A program made the position numbers and the translations under genes. The notes beneath the pieces were generated by a model. The model was given only the letters and a program-made list of their open reading frames with translations, had not been told where the DNA came from and did no database searches. A DNA stretch of 64,000 bases from Isoetes taiwanensis (Eukaryota; Streptophyta; Lycopodiopsida; Isoetales; Isoetaceae): the NCBI GenBank assembly GCA_021234155.1, contig JAJEKV010000051.1, positions 5,646,698 to 5,710,697 of the forward strand. The letters are read 5' to 3'. This document shows, one piece after another, positions 37,050-48,600 of the stretch. How positions within the stretch are numbered: the stretch's first letter is position 1; every line of letters starts with the position of its first letter.

Positions 37050-37640
37050 CATTTTAAATATCATGAATCTCAAGCATGACTACGAAGATGAAATACGGGA
37101 AGAACTGAGAGTATATACAGGTAAATTTCCCTAAATGTTTGAGAACAATGACTTGTGCTCCCAATGCCTTAAGTCTGCTACCTTAATTTCCCCCTTAAGC
37201 AAAATGGCCAATCCTATGGTTTATACATTGATTACAAAAGCAAGCAATAGCAAATACTACGACATTGATGATCTGTAAAAGTGATTTAGCTTCACATCCG
37301 CTAAAATTATGAAGAACTTACAACAACCGAAATGAAATAACAAAACAAAGATGTTGGGGCATAGCAATCAAATCTGAAAGCAAAGGAAAATAACCTGGAT
37401 GAATTCAACATGGAATCATTGGAATCAAAGGCCTTTATTGCAAAGAAGTAACGAGATGGAAAAGAACATTAGATATCACGAAGAATATCACTGCTTCATT
37501 ATAGAACAATACATTCCTACAGAAATGCTGTTGCAAGCCATTCATACATTTTAAAGAAAATTAAAACAAATAAGATTCTACTCCAAGAACGATGAATGAG
37601 GAATCAGTCAAAATGATGGTAGAAAAAATGTTTACCAATA
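37050..37640. other. no recognisable gene
   Basis: No motif-bearing frame. It lies downstream, on the minus strand, of the kinase fragment. Further kinase exons are not visible, apart from a degenerate CDIFGFGAHLGG-like stretch near 37760 that may be a remnant of the DFG segment. Confidence 0.35.
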
Positions 37641-37899
37641 TATAGCATTCTCTAAAGGCCTTTGCTTTGGTTGCAGATGCAAGCTTCGGGGTTTCATTGT
37701 TGGATTTACTTGTTGCTGGATTTACTTAACAAAAGGACTCCTCCAAGATGAGCTCCAAATCCAAAAATATCGCAGGATATCCTCAAAGCTGTGTCCCTTG
37801 CAACCGCCGTAAATCTAGAACTCTCGCATGCGCCAATTTAAATTCTATCATAACTCTAATTTCCAACTAAAAATCATAAAGCATGTGAAAGAACCTTAC

Positions 37900-38189
37900 C
37901 TGAAAATCCATTTCCTCATGCAAATAAGCTAGGCCCTGTGCAGCCCCTAAGGCAATTTGAATTCTTAATTTCCACGGAAGCACATATTGCCCTTTACCAA
38001 ATACATGGGCATCAACACCTCCAATTTGAATTTTTAATTTCCACGGAAGCACAGATTGCCCTTTCCCAAATACATGGGCATCAACACTTCCATTTGACAT
38101 ATATGCATACACTAACCGATAAGCTTCACAAGGTTTGGATGGTCTACAACACCCAAGTATTTAACCTCTGACAACCATTGTTTGCGGCC
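37900..38189 (-). pseudogene. receptor-like cytoplasmic kinase (PBL19/PCRK-like) fragment
   Basis: After the acceptor GTTTGCAG the minus strand encodes [20 protein letters not shown] then VKLIG. A deletion and shift follow, then [26 protein letters not shown], and ALGAAQGLAYLHEEMDFQ before the donor GTAAGG at 37900. [23 protein letters not shown] and AYLHEEMDFQ are hallmarks of subfamily VII cytoplasmic kinases related to PBL19 and PCRK1, which act in immune signalling. The glycine loop, catalytic loop, DFG and C-lobe are missing. The segment joining KLIG to LVYAYM is lost, and 23 residues are duplicated. It is a broken, captured or decayed piece. Confidence 0.75.
37948..38085 (-). repeat. 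69-bp in-frame tandem duplication inside the kinase fragment
   Basis: Units 38017-38085 and 37948-38016 both encode VDAHVFGKGQ, V-L-P-W-K-L and I-Q-I. They differ at a few bases (S to Y, K to R, and the end GG against AL). The length is a multiple of three, so the frame is kept. Confidence 0.85.
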
Positions 38190-38738
38190 CTGCAAACACA
38201 AAAATACAGTCTAAAGCACAAAATATTGTTGCATCGAGGAACATTGCAAAATTAAGCGAAGGTTGAATATAACATGACGAAAAAAAGCATCTATCTGATC
38301 ATTTTAGAGCATGTGAAGTTGGAAGATTAGATTAAGAAAATGAGAAATATAGCTAGGAAAGCCTGAATGTTTTCCTGTGCTGTACATGCATCTTTTATCT
38401 GTCTAGTCATCATATTTATCAAGAAAGCTTAAACACATGCTAGTAAGTGACATTCTGTACCTGCATCCCTTTCCCATTCAACTGCTTAATTGCCAAAAGA
38501 AAGGCATGACCAACATCATGAAAGAGCACACCATTAGAAATCTTTCTTACCTCACATAACACATGATACTAGTTCACTAGATAGGGTGCAGATATGTCTA
38601 GAACATGCATTAACAATCCACTTCAGCGCAAATGCCGTATGAACATGCGTTCTAACCCTGCAAGCTTCTAGTAAAACAATGAATATAAACATTAATAAAG
38701 GACAGACGAAATCTTTTTAAGCATGGGAGTTACCTTAC
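38190..38738. other. spacer between kinase and Obg fragments
   Basis: No coding motif is visible. Expected upstream kinase exons (N-lobe, glycine loop) are not found here. Confidence 0.4.
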
Positions 38739-38945
38739 CCAGATGTGCTCCCTTGCCAACATTTGGAAGACCCTGCCCAAATGCGAAATGTGAGAATAAT
38801 AGTCCAGCCAAACTTTTCATAGTCTTTATATATTAGTTCAAACGAAACATGTGTACGTACCACAAGATCAACGTCAGCTACTACACGGAGGGTCAACTCC
38901 AGTCCTAATTTATGAAGAGGATCTGGCTTAATACGAAATGATGTG
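38739..38945 (-). pseudogene. Obg-type GTPase fragment (plastid ObgC-like)
   Basis: Two pieces join in frame: one ending at 38861 (donor GTACGT) with LHKLGLELTLRVVADVDLV, and 38739-38772 (acceptor GGGCAG) with GLPNVGKGAHLG. Together they read like the junction of the Obg fold and G domain, where functional proteins have VADVGLVG-x-PN-x-GKS-T. The P-loop serine is replaced (GKG) and a glycine is aspartate (VDLV), so the site is probably dead. The rest of the GTPase is missing. The neighbouring kinase fragment on the same strand fits capture of unrelated genes into one element. Confidence 0.55.
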
Positions 38946-38949
38946 AAAG

Positions 38950-40360
38950 CATGAGCAAAACAACTAGATTATTTCTATAATATAGACCTGCACATCACCA
39001 TATAAAATATCTCGAGACTGATTTGATTGAGACTCTGACTTTCTCGTCTGTCGTGCTTGGATCCTCTCCAAATCAGAAGGCTGGGCACAGTGGCTTGGTG
39101 AAACATCATGCGGATTTCAGCAATAAACGTGGTCTACATCTCTGCAATAAGAGAATGGAATGGGTGGAAAAGATGGTTGTAATGGACTGCCAACTCCTCA
39201 AAAACAATTTAAAGGCTTTTGGTTAACAGAAGCTAAAAGTAATCCCCACGTGCTTCATTTACAATGGGTCTGTCTACCCATCCAAATCTATGCATCAAAT
39301 TACCACACACAAGCATTCACCATACCTGCAAGTCCCCTGCAAGTCTGGAGGTATCCACTTGTGATCCCTTTTTTGATTCAAAACTTTCAAAGAAAATGGA
39401 CCTCTTATCCGCAGGCTGGGATCGTTATAAATCCACCATGGTGTGAACCAAAACTGCAAAATAACCACTAGACAACTTCATAAGCTGTAACATTTCTGAC
39501 CACAAAAACTAGAAAGAACCAGAGAACAAAAGATTCTTAAGGTTAACAGCATAACGGGTCAGAAAAAAGGGGGAAGAAAAGACATGCCTGTTGTAGATGC
39601 AGATCGATCCAACGTTGGAATGAAGCCAATTGATGCACAGATTGAACAGGAGAAAACGCCTTTCCTTAATGACCGATATTACAGTAAAGGGCTGCAGAAG
39701 AACTCCAGAATCATGCATGGCTATCAAGGAAGCCCAACAAATCCTCTGTTATTCAACAGCACAAGCTTCACACTTTTTATTAAAAGCTTCAGACCTCGAG
39801 TTGTTGATTCATGGAATTCGATGATTATGGCATCCACTATTTACATACCCATCCTTCCACATTTTTCTACCAGAATGACCCAGTATCCATGCAAATAGTA
39901 AGAGCTTTCCAAAAAAACCTTACCTCCCCATCTGCCCCTTTTGATCATGAGCAGATAAACGAGAGCAGACTGATCATCGGTTCAAACAGCCTCATTCACG
40001 TCAGAAAAGGAAGATTCGACCTGTATTTTAAAGCTAAGGCAGATCCGACATGCATTTTGTGGTTCCTTCCATTCAAGCGACCAAAATATCCGGCAGGTCC
40101 GACATGCATTTTCTGGTTGCTTCCATTCCAGCGACCAAAACATCCATCAGGCAGCTATCCGACAGAACAACACCTTCTATTTTTGCCATGATGCCTTGAT
40201 CTCTTTGCCACCAATTTGGCTAAGTAAAGAACCCAAAAAAAATACAAATTAGGCATTAGATAAGCTGACAAAACCCATTGCAGAGCTTGGCCAAAAAGAG
40301 TAAGTGAAGAACCCCATAGCCCAGGCCGCAAGATGCAGAGAAATCTGATTACAGAGCTTG
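38950..40360. other. unassigned, exon-like stretch near 39330-39460
   Basis: On the minus strand near 39330-39460 an open segment reads KRSIFFESFESKKGSQVDTS and then RLAGDLQ, with an AG before it and a GT after it. No family is recognised. At 40070-40145 a short near-duplicate of about 55 bases occurs (CCGACATGCATTTT twice). Otherwise nothing is recognised. Confidence 0.3.
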
Positions 40361-40363
40361 GCC

Positions 40364-40589
40364 ATTGCGGCTTCCTTCATTAGTGCCGTTGGATCTGAAA
40401 TATGGACGATCCAACGGGTGAAATCAAAAGCCCCAAATAAGGGGGTTGCCTGGGGATGATGACGTGGCTTCGTCATGGCCGTCAGATCTCACAATCTGGA
40501 CCGTTCAGATGGCGACACCTCGGGTTACATAAAGTGGCGGGTTACATAAAGTGGGCGGTTATATAATCGTATATATAATAATAACAGAT
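40364..40589 (-). mobile_element. probable Helitron 5' end region, abutting E2
   Basis: The minus strand starts TCTGTTATTATTATATATAC at about 40589 and continues with GCCCACTTTATGTAACCCG, GAGGTGTCGCC and GGTCCAGATT. It shares subterminal words with 36700-36790. It lies immediately next to the 3' end of E2 (40593), in the same orientation, giving a head-to-tail junction of two Helitrons. The kinase and Obg pieces lie downstream and could be its cargo. Confidence 0.45.
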
Positions 40590-40602
40590 ATACTGAAAAA
40601 GT

Positions 40603-40619
40603 GCCCAGCGTTGCTGGGC
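40603..40619 (-). other. Helitron 3' terminal hairpin (E2)
   Basis: Same GCCCAGC / GCTGGGC hairpin as in E1, followed on the minus strand by ACTTTTTCAG, where E1 has ACTTTTTCTAG. Confidence 0.75.
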
Positions 40620-43219
40620 TTTTCGTCATGATTAAATTCAAATATTAAGAACGTTATCGTTGAGAACGTCTCCTTAGGCATATATAGTTTGAATACAGTT
40701 TCTTTTTTTAGCTTAAGTTTGAATACAATTTAGGAAATTTTAGAATGTTTATAGCAATGTGCATTTATTGTGAATATTTATATTGACATTGTCTTACGAG
40801 GGTATCATACCCATTTAGTTCTCGGTTGGAACTCTTGCACTTTGTTCAAAGTGAATTGAAGTCTTGGAGTGTAAAGGCTATTATGGAACGTCCTCAGTGC
40901 ATATTGTATGTTCTTAATTGCAATCAGTACATGCATTACTCTATATACTCTATATGTGATACAGAATATCAAGTGGATGAAGTTAAGAAAAGACCACATA
41001 TTGCTCCTTGTATACCATTTAATCGGGTTCGGCCCCGACGATACGACCCTACCAATTCCCGCATCTAAGATTATGATTCCTCGTCTCGCCGCCACCAATT
41101 TCTACATTGGGTCATGGTCCAAAACTAAGATGCTCTTCGTATCTAGATATTTTGCCAAGGAGTTTGAATACATTGGTGGATCGAGGAGAAGTAGTTTTCT
41201 TGTAGATTGTAGTTCGGTTTTTATTGGTATATAAATTGGGGAGGTCTCTTTAGTTGGTATGACTATATATGTTGAGTCTATTTGTGTGTGATTTAGATTA
41301 ATGGTGTCTGCTTAGTGGGTGTAATATATTGAAATTGTTAGCTTTTAACCATCCTTCTTAGAAACTACATGAGTGTTACCTATTCTTTTAACAGAGGGAA
41401 AAGCAAGTGCTTGACATTCATAGGCACTCATCTTTTAAAAAAAGGAAATATGTTGACCGGCAAACAAAAGTACCACAAACAAACAGTACATTCCTCACAT
41501 AGGCATCCACGCAAAGGTCATTAGCCCATATGCGCCAGACTTCAAAATCCTCGCCCCGATAGACCTCTCAATATAAACAATTGAAAGTAACACTTGGGAC
41601 ATATGTCGCAATTGCGCCGTGACTTGATGTTGTAGACCTAGGGATAGAACTCCACTCAAGAAATCATGTGCATCCCCGCATAACTAAGACCGATGCCACA
41701 AAGAAATTGGGAAACAAGCAAGATACCGAGCAAATACCGGCCAGAGTAAACCGTGATCAACATCAATCAACCGGAAAACCTCCCAACGTGATGCGTGCAA
41801 ACCAAGTTGTCGTTAGGGCACCATTGGGCTCAACGCCAAATAGCCGCCCGCTGCAAAACATGCAAAGAGATATTTAGTTTACAGAGAAAAGTGGCAAGAC
41901 ATAATAAACCTCATTTCATTAAAATCCTAAATTCATAGGACACATACCCTTGTTAGTTGGTTTCTTATGTAATTTGCTTACCTCCCTTAGCAAGTATTTA
42001 ATTAACACCGATGAACCATCCTTAAACATGTCCATTAGAATCCATTAGCTTGCAAAGGGGGGCATATCATAAAAGATGTCATATTGTTGATTAGCAGCTT
42101 CTAAATAATCAAGCAACACAAAGATTTATAAAGAGAAAAACAAAACCACCAAGGCACCAAAGAACTTATCGCCTTCCATTAATCTTCCTAATGGTTCTTA
42201 TTGTAAAACCAATGATGCCATTGTCTTGCTTCCTATTTAGCAGTGGTCAAAAGGCCCGCACATTTGCTTGTGGATAGGCTTGATTTCAAACAAGGATGTC
42301 AAGCAGCAGAAAATGAATCTGCAGGATCGCCGATCGATCGCCGATCAGAAAGCAAGAGATTCATTATCTGAATACAACTTACACTTCATCTATTGGACAT
42401 TAAGAGAATTAAAACAAATATAAAAAAAAAATGCCCTATTGGATTTCCCTTTCGCGAACAAAGCCTGGGATGAGAATGCAAGGAAAAAAAGGAGGCTTCA
42501 CCCATACTCTACATCCCTGCTGCATGACTAAAATGGCCTCAGATAGCATTTCCGACAAAGGCACTACAAAATAAGCTTCACCTTCAATGCCATGTTTCTA
42601 GTTGCTATAAAGAAAGATGTGATCAAATAGTTGATGCTCTCTGAATCAAAGAAGGCACACCCAAGCTAAGCATGTGACATAATATAAGTCAGAATAAAGA
42701 TGGACAGGCCAAACAATAAACATTACTGTAAATGCACATACCTTTTATTCCAAATAACACATGCCCAGATATTTTAAACATGCCAAGTGTTAAAGCCAAG
42801 AAATAAACCTTCATCAAATGAGAGCAGACTACTTCCCCCACATATTCAAAACCTATTGCCGCGGAGGAAGCTAAAAATATGAAGTCCATCGATGTTACAA
42901 CAAATCAAATCAAACTGCTTTTCTACCGAAGTTTATGTTGTGTCTAGGTGCGAGCTCCACTCTTTAGCCGACGTTTGCCCTGCAGATGGATTTATATGTT
43001 TCGATAAGAAAAAAAATAACCTTAATGCATGACAACAAATAAGATAGAAGGATGTAAATGGTTATGCATAATAATATAATCATGTTATTATTCCGTGTTT
43101 GAAACTTAGAAGTAAAAAGGTGGATAAGATCACAACCTCGAAGAAGATGGTGTCAATAATATAATCATGTTAATTCTTGTTTGAAGCTTAGAAGTAATAA
43201 AGGTGGATAAGATCACAAC

Positions 43220-43640
43220 CCCGCTCTATTTCAAATTTTGGCCCACATTATTTTAGCCTTTTCAACATCAAATTTCCGTGTTTTAAGAAACCCGGCAGAT
43301 GGCGTAATATAACAAAATATGTTGATAAATACATAAATTTATACCATGAATCACATGTACATCACCATTTGCTTGAAAAATTAAATTGCGCACTACTTGA
43401 TGCATTAACTGAGATTACTAACTATCGTGGTCAAACTTTAGGGAACAAGTTATCGCAACATTTCATGACAATCATCATGTCTTGTTGAAAACAAATTCTC
43501 CTCGCATAATACTTGCCGAAAAGCATCAATCGCCTTTCTCGTTTCTTCAAAGATCACGCATATCTTGAATGGAAAGAGAATTATTTCTCTCTCCCAACCC
43601 TTCTTCTCTCTCCGCTTTGAGGACCCGAACTTTTTGATAT
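43220..43640 (-). pseudogene. captured SFH exons, E2 copy, splice sites lost
   Basis: The first exon (to about 43454) encodes KKFGSSKRREKKGWEREI and then TRKAIDAFRQVLCEENLF and HDDCHEMLR. The second (about 43225-43290) encodes [18 protein letters not shown]. Where E1 has the donor GT, this copy reads CGATAAC, and the acceptor AG of the second exon reads GG, so normal splicing would fail. Internal shifts are also present. If the base differences are real, this copy is more decayed than E1's. Confidence 0.7.
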
Positions 43641-44294
43641 TGAGATTAACGACCCAAACTTTCCCTTTATCTCTATTAGAATGCCCGCCACGTGTTCTAA
43701 AGGAAACATGTACAAAATTCAAAAGCGCTTCAAGGGTACAAAAATCAGAACCTTCTCCTCCTCAATATGATGAAATTCGCATACCCAGGCCCTCTCGATG
43801 TTTTGTAATGTTTTGGAATGCCTAGCATGGAAAACATAATGCAAGGTGGAAATAAAGGATCTGAAGAACCTCGCCACCGACGACGCCGACAAAAGGCAAA
43901 GATTCCCACAAAGTAGGTAAAGCTGCCCTTCCGCAAAAGTCATGGTCTTCAAGCATCGCATAAAGTATCGATTTACAAGCCCGATCAAGCTCTCCATGGT
44001 CGCCATGGCCGTGCACGATGCATGCAATGAGCATAATCACCGTGGTTTCACAAAAATTTTCAAAGAAAGAATCACAAGAATTAAAGGTTTCAATCAATTT
44101 TTAAGCAAAGAATCGTGCAAAGCTATGCGCACACTGTTCATCAAAGAACTCAATCGAATGGTGCGCGAGAATTTTAGCACGCATTCCTCAATAACCGCAA
44201 TGAAACTATTTTTGGAAGCATCTCACCAATTGGCTTAATCTAAGGGCCAAAAATGCATTTACTATCATAAAAACGCCATTATTATTACAAGAAT

Positions 44295-44884
44295 TTATCG
44301 CAGCCGCCAAGGCCGCCGCTAACATTTCTCTTTACCGACTTCGTCGGGGCAGAAGGGCATTAAAAAAAAAAAAAAAGAAAAAGGAAAAAATCAACTAAAC
44401 AATTTGTTGATTAATCATGTTAACTAGTCCAATAGCTAAAAGGCAAGAACATTTAAATCAGGGAAATCTATTCCCTTGATATTGTGATACCAAAGTGACG
44501 GAAGGATTTACATCTCAAATGAATGTTTCTATTTTGTAGTGTCTTTGTTTCCTAGCCCGCTTATCTAGGTTTATTATATCGCTGTTAACCCGCCTAATTG
44601 AATACACTATAATGTCCAATGATGGAAAATTCTCAATTAGGAAACTAACTTCGACCATTTCGCTTTGTTTACACTCGCAATTAGACTTATTATTTGACGC
44701 TCTAATTTTTCGCTTTAGTTTAGAATTGCTATGACTACTTGATGTACTAATTTTGGCAAATAGCTAAAAAACATGCAGAGTTGAACCCGCACTATTGCCA
44801 TGTGTTTTGTGCCCGTGAGGATAGAGAGGTGCTATAGTCGCATCACCATGGGATCCCCAATATTGTTTGTTTCGCTTTTTTTTG
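44295..44884. other. no recognisable gene; A-rich tract
   Basis: GC-rich words (GCAGCCGCC, GGCCGCCGC) sit right next to the E2 5' end, then an A-rich tract at about 44360-44390. No protein motif. Confidence 0.45.
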
Positions 44885-45240
44885 TTTCCACCATCCGATA
44901 ACAAATAAGGGGTTTTGGGCCCGGGTGGGGATTGCCCATTACCAATGGCTTTTTACCACTAGAATGTCACCGCATGGATGTTCTTTTACCACCCTTACCC
45001 CATTTTTTTTTTTTTTTTTTTTGTGCATCCCATGAGAGTCGCGGGTTTTGAGCCCGGGTGGGGATCGCCCATTACCAATGGCTTTACCACTAGATTGTCA
45101 TCGCGATGAATACTCTTTTTATTATCCCCCCTTTTTTTGTTTTTTTTTATCGCATCCGATGATAGTCGCGGGTTTTGGGGCCCGATGGGGTCGCCCATTA
45201 CCAATGGCTTTACCACTAGGCTGTCATCGCGATACATCAA
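44885..45240. repeat. three tandem units of about 120 bases
   Basis: Each unit contains GGGTTTTG or GGGTTTTGAGCCCGG, CGCCCATTACCAATGGCTTT and CACTAG...TGTCA. Units 1 and 2 end in long T runs (about 45004-45022 and 45129-45150). Units start near 44890, 45035 and 45165. Confidence 0.8.
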
Positions 45241-45307
45241 AAAGATAGATGAGGGAATCCCATGGTAATTGAATAGCACGCCATCTATCGTACGGGCTGG
45301 AAACGGA

Positions 45308-45367
45308 GTTTTTCTTTTTGCTTTTTGTTTTTTGTTTTTCTTTTTCTTTTTCTTTTTTCTTTTTTCA
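45308..45367. repeat. T-rich pyrimidine tract
   Basis: Repeated CTTTTT and GTTTTT words form a low-complexity stretch of about 60 bases. Confidence 0.8.
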
Positions 45368-45619
45368 ACGTACCTTATATGAATTCCTCCAAAAATTCAT
45401 ATGTGATAGTATCATTCCCCAAAAGAGTGCTAGAGAAGTCATGCACACCTCAGATAAAGAGAATGGTCGATTTAAACATGCTTGTCATAACCATAAAAGT
45501 TAGAGAATGCATACCTTATTCAAGTTTAATTCTTACCATCTCCTTGCATGACCTGTAGAGAGGAGGAGAACATACATTATAGACATAGCAACTCTTTATA
45601 AAACGACATTTTTAGTGCA

Positions 45620-48600
45620 CTTCATTGTGTTTTCCGGGCGAAAGTAAGATGAGGGCGCCTTCTCTTCTCCGCATGCGACTAAGTGCGCGGTATAACTGGG
45701 CCGCGGTGCTTAATACATCGGCGCTAAGTCGATAACGACGCCGTCCAATGTTAATCCTTGGTACCGCTGAAGGTGGTTGCATAAGATAATCGGAGAGGTA
45801 ACCGCCGCCTATGTATGGTCCAGTATCGATTCTCGGGCCGATAAAAAAAATCTGTTCTAGAGATTGATATGTGCATGCATCCTCTTGAGTCAGATCATCT
45901 AATACTTTTACCATTACAAATTTTGTGTGCATCGAAATCACCATATAACTCTTGCATTTTTTACCAAACCCTTTTCCATGTCTAGTCGTTTCATAATGTG
46001 ACATATTGCACCTACCTTAAGCTTTAGTTCATGGTTGGGTATTCTAGAATGGGTGAAGTTATTTAAAAAATCCGATGTCGATAGGGATGGTCATGTATGA
46101 TTTCATCTTGTTCTGAGATATGATCATGACTATAATACAACTGGCCATTACTAAACAGCCTACTAAGAACGCAACCATTGATATTATCAACACTCTTGTT
46201 AATTGGCGACAAAAAGTTGCATCTTTTGCATATTGCCGAAGTCTTGAAGGATGCTAGATGGATAGAGAAACTCAACGCTAGTTTCAACGCTTAGTAGTTG
46301 TGTTGAAGATATCCAATGAGACCGTGGATTCTTCCCAATTTTCTCCTATACGATCAACAAACCGTCGTTCAGATCCCCCCGCATTGCATATTGGTTGTTC
46401 TAATCAATACACGAAAACTTTGCCGAGTGGCGCAGGATTTTATAGATGCATTATATGTCGCATTCTCCTCCTCCCTGACAATCGCTGAGCTACCGCCAAG
46501 TCTCCGAGGCGATAAAGTGTTTCCTCCAAAGGGAAGATCATTCCGCATATATAGTCGCTGGTAAATGATGATGGGCTTATGACAGCTTTTATTGGCCATT
46601 GGGAATTCATCCCAAATAATGACCTTAGATGTAATGAGCAGCTCCACGCCTCGAATCATGCTCTATCATTGAATGAAGTCCCGTGATTATTTTCTTCCAC
46701 AGTGGATCCGAACAGGAGTGAGCCGCTCGGCCTCCCGATATCAAGAGCCGGCTAATGTCAAGTAATCAAGTTAAGGAAGTGCTATACATTGATTACCTCA
46801 GATAGACAAACATACACAATTTAGCAAGAAGGTTTTTCCTCTACCAAATTTCCGCCGAAAATATAGCTTGGTTGCTTTCGATGTTTCAAGCCATTTTTGA
46901 ATGAAACCGTATATTTCATGTTGGTCAAGATTCATTATACTTGTCATTTGTATCACAAAGATCTAAGTATGTCCGGTGGTCGAAAATTTTTTTTAGTTCA
47001 TGCATGACATTTTTCCAAGACGAGGATGCAGCTTGGAGACCGAATGCCATGATGTTAGTACTATGTTGTGTTAGAATATTGTTGATCGATGAAGGGATTC
47101 ATTAAATGCAATTGCTTCATCATTTGGGTATTCATCTAATATAGCTCCACCGCCGACCTTGATCGAAAGCAAAGAATATGGCAAAAAGAAATCGCAGTTG
47201 GGGACTCAAAGATAGAGAAACCGCTTCTTCCATGACTAATACCGACTCGCTATGTGCAAATGAAGCAATCCTTCTCGTCAAGTAGCCTTGTTGATACGCT
47301 TTCATATTGTTGCTCAATTTAACCATCTTCAACTCATCCCATGTTCTCACAAAGACGATGCAAAAAAGAGTTACCTCAAATAAAATGCTTCTCCCACTGG
47401 AGGCAATAGCAATCGTATCCTACACATAACCGGTCAGCCTTTACCCTTTTTTTTCACTATGTTTCTCGAACCCCTCTTGCTCTTGTTCCATATAGGCTCC
47501 AGATTCAATTGCCAATGTTGAATTACATACCAACGATATTGTTCGTATATTGAATGTACGCGGAAGGCATCAAACTCAAGTATCCGTGAGGACGCAAGAA
47601 GTATCGATCTAACAACGACTGTGATTTAAATGTGGCAAGTGCAAAGGTAGGCATTTGACTGCTAGAGACTTATTTGTTATATCATATGACATTGTTCTCC
47701 ATGTCGCCTCGTCACTGATAGATAACGTGCCCTCAAGTAATCCTCAGATTTCATTTCTAGAGGTCGCCTAACAGCTTCCGTGATGGTGTATGCTCGTGGT
47801 TGACATGTGCTATTTTCATTTTCATTTTGATCATTGTTCCTCGATGAGGATTCCGCACCGCAAATAGTGTATGCCTCATGGTTGGCATATGGTATTTTCT
47901 CTTTGATCGTTGTTCCTTGATCCAGGATTCCACGCCGCTTCATGTTGACTGCTTAATGCCGATGGTATAGAAACCGAAAGTGCCTTTCTTGGGTTACTTG
48001 AAAATTGGCATTATCAAATCCTTTGTAAATGTAACCATAAAGATAAGAGAATACATGGACCGTGGATGCAATATCTACCATAATGTGGCAAATTAACCGA
48101 TGCAGAGAAAAGCATTGTATGGAACCACCCATACATCGCCTATTGACCTCCTCTTATATTGTACATAACCCTTCAATCAAGATAGGTCGTTGGTTGATAT
48201 CCTTCTGATAATTATAACAACAAGGATTGCCATTTGGAGAACATCTTTCTCATATGTCTATGCATCATAAATTTTGGACTTGTCCTCAAGAATCGTGATC
48301 CTCAGGGCAATTCAGCCAGAGATTATCTCATCTATGCATTCGACAGGTATGTCGTTCAAGACGTAAAACGAGATGAGCATGGGCAATCCACGCTTTTGAA
48401 ATTCTATGACCGCTATCACATATGATATGCATTGAAAGAATTTATGAAGAAGCTCCTTCAACCGCTGTAACCTTCCATGGAAGCAAATGGATGACTCCAT
48501 CATAGGAACATCAGGAAGCATTTTGTCCGTGTCTCGCCTTTAGTTTGTATTTCCGCCAATCCGTGATTTTTGTAGTCGTAGTAATGAATAACGCTGGATC

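Larger units (their letters stand above)
40593..44292 (-). mobile_element. Helitron E2, second copy of the SFH-carrying Helitron
   Basis: Homologous to E1 from the 3' hairpin (40603-40619) to the 5' TCTTG (44292). Flanking sequences differ from those of E1, so this is a separate insertion or copy. The terminal CTAG of E1 is CAG here, one base short. Long AT-rich runs are identical to E1, while CG/CAG/CTG words are scrambled, for example 41680-41760 against 8270-8345 and 42300-42350 against 8885-8940. No transposase frame lies inside. Confidence 0.75.

Noticed and set aside
46300-46564. Plus-strand frames overlapping the second Rep gene
   Set aside because: They are antisense to the helicase Walker B segment on the minus strand, which has clear homology.
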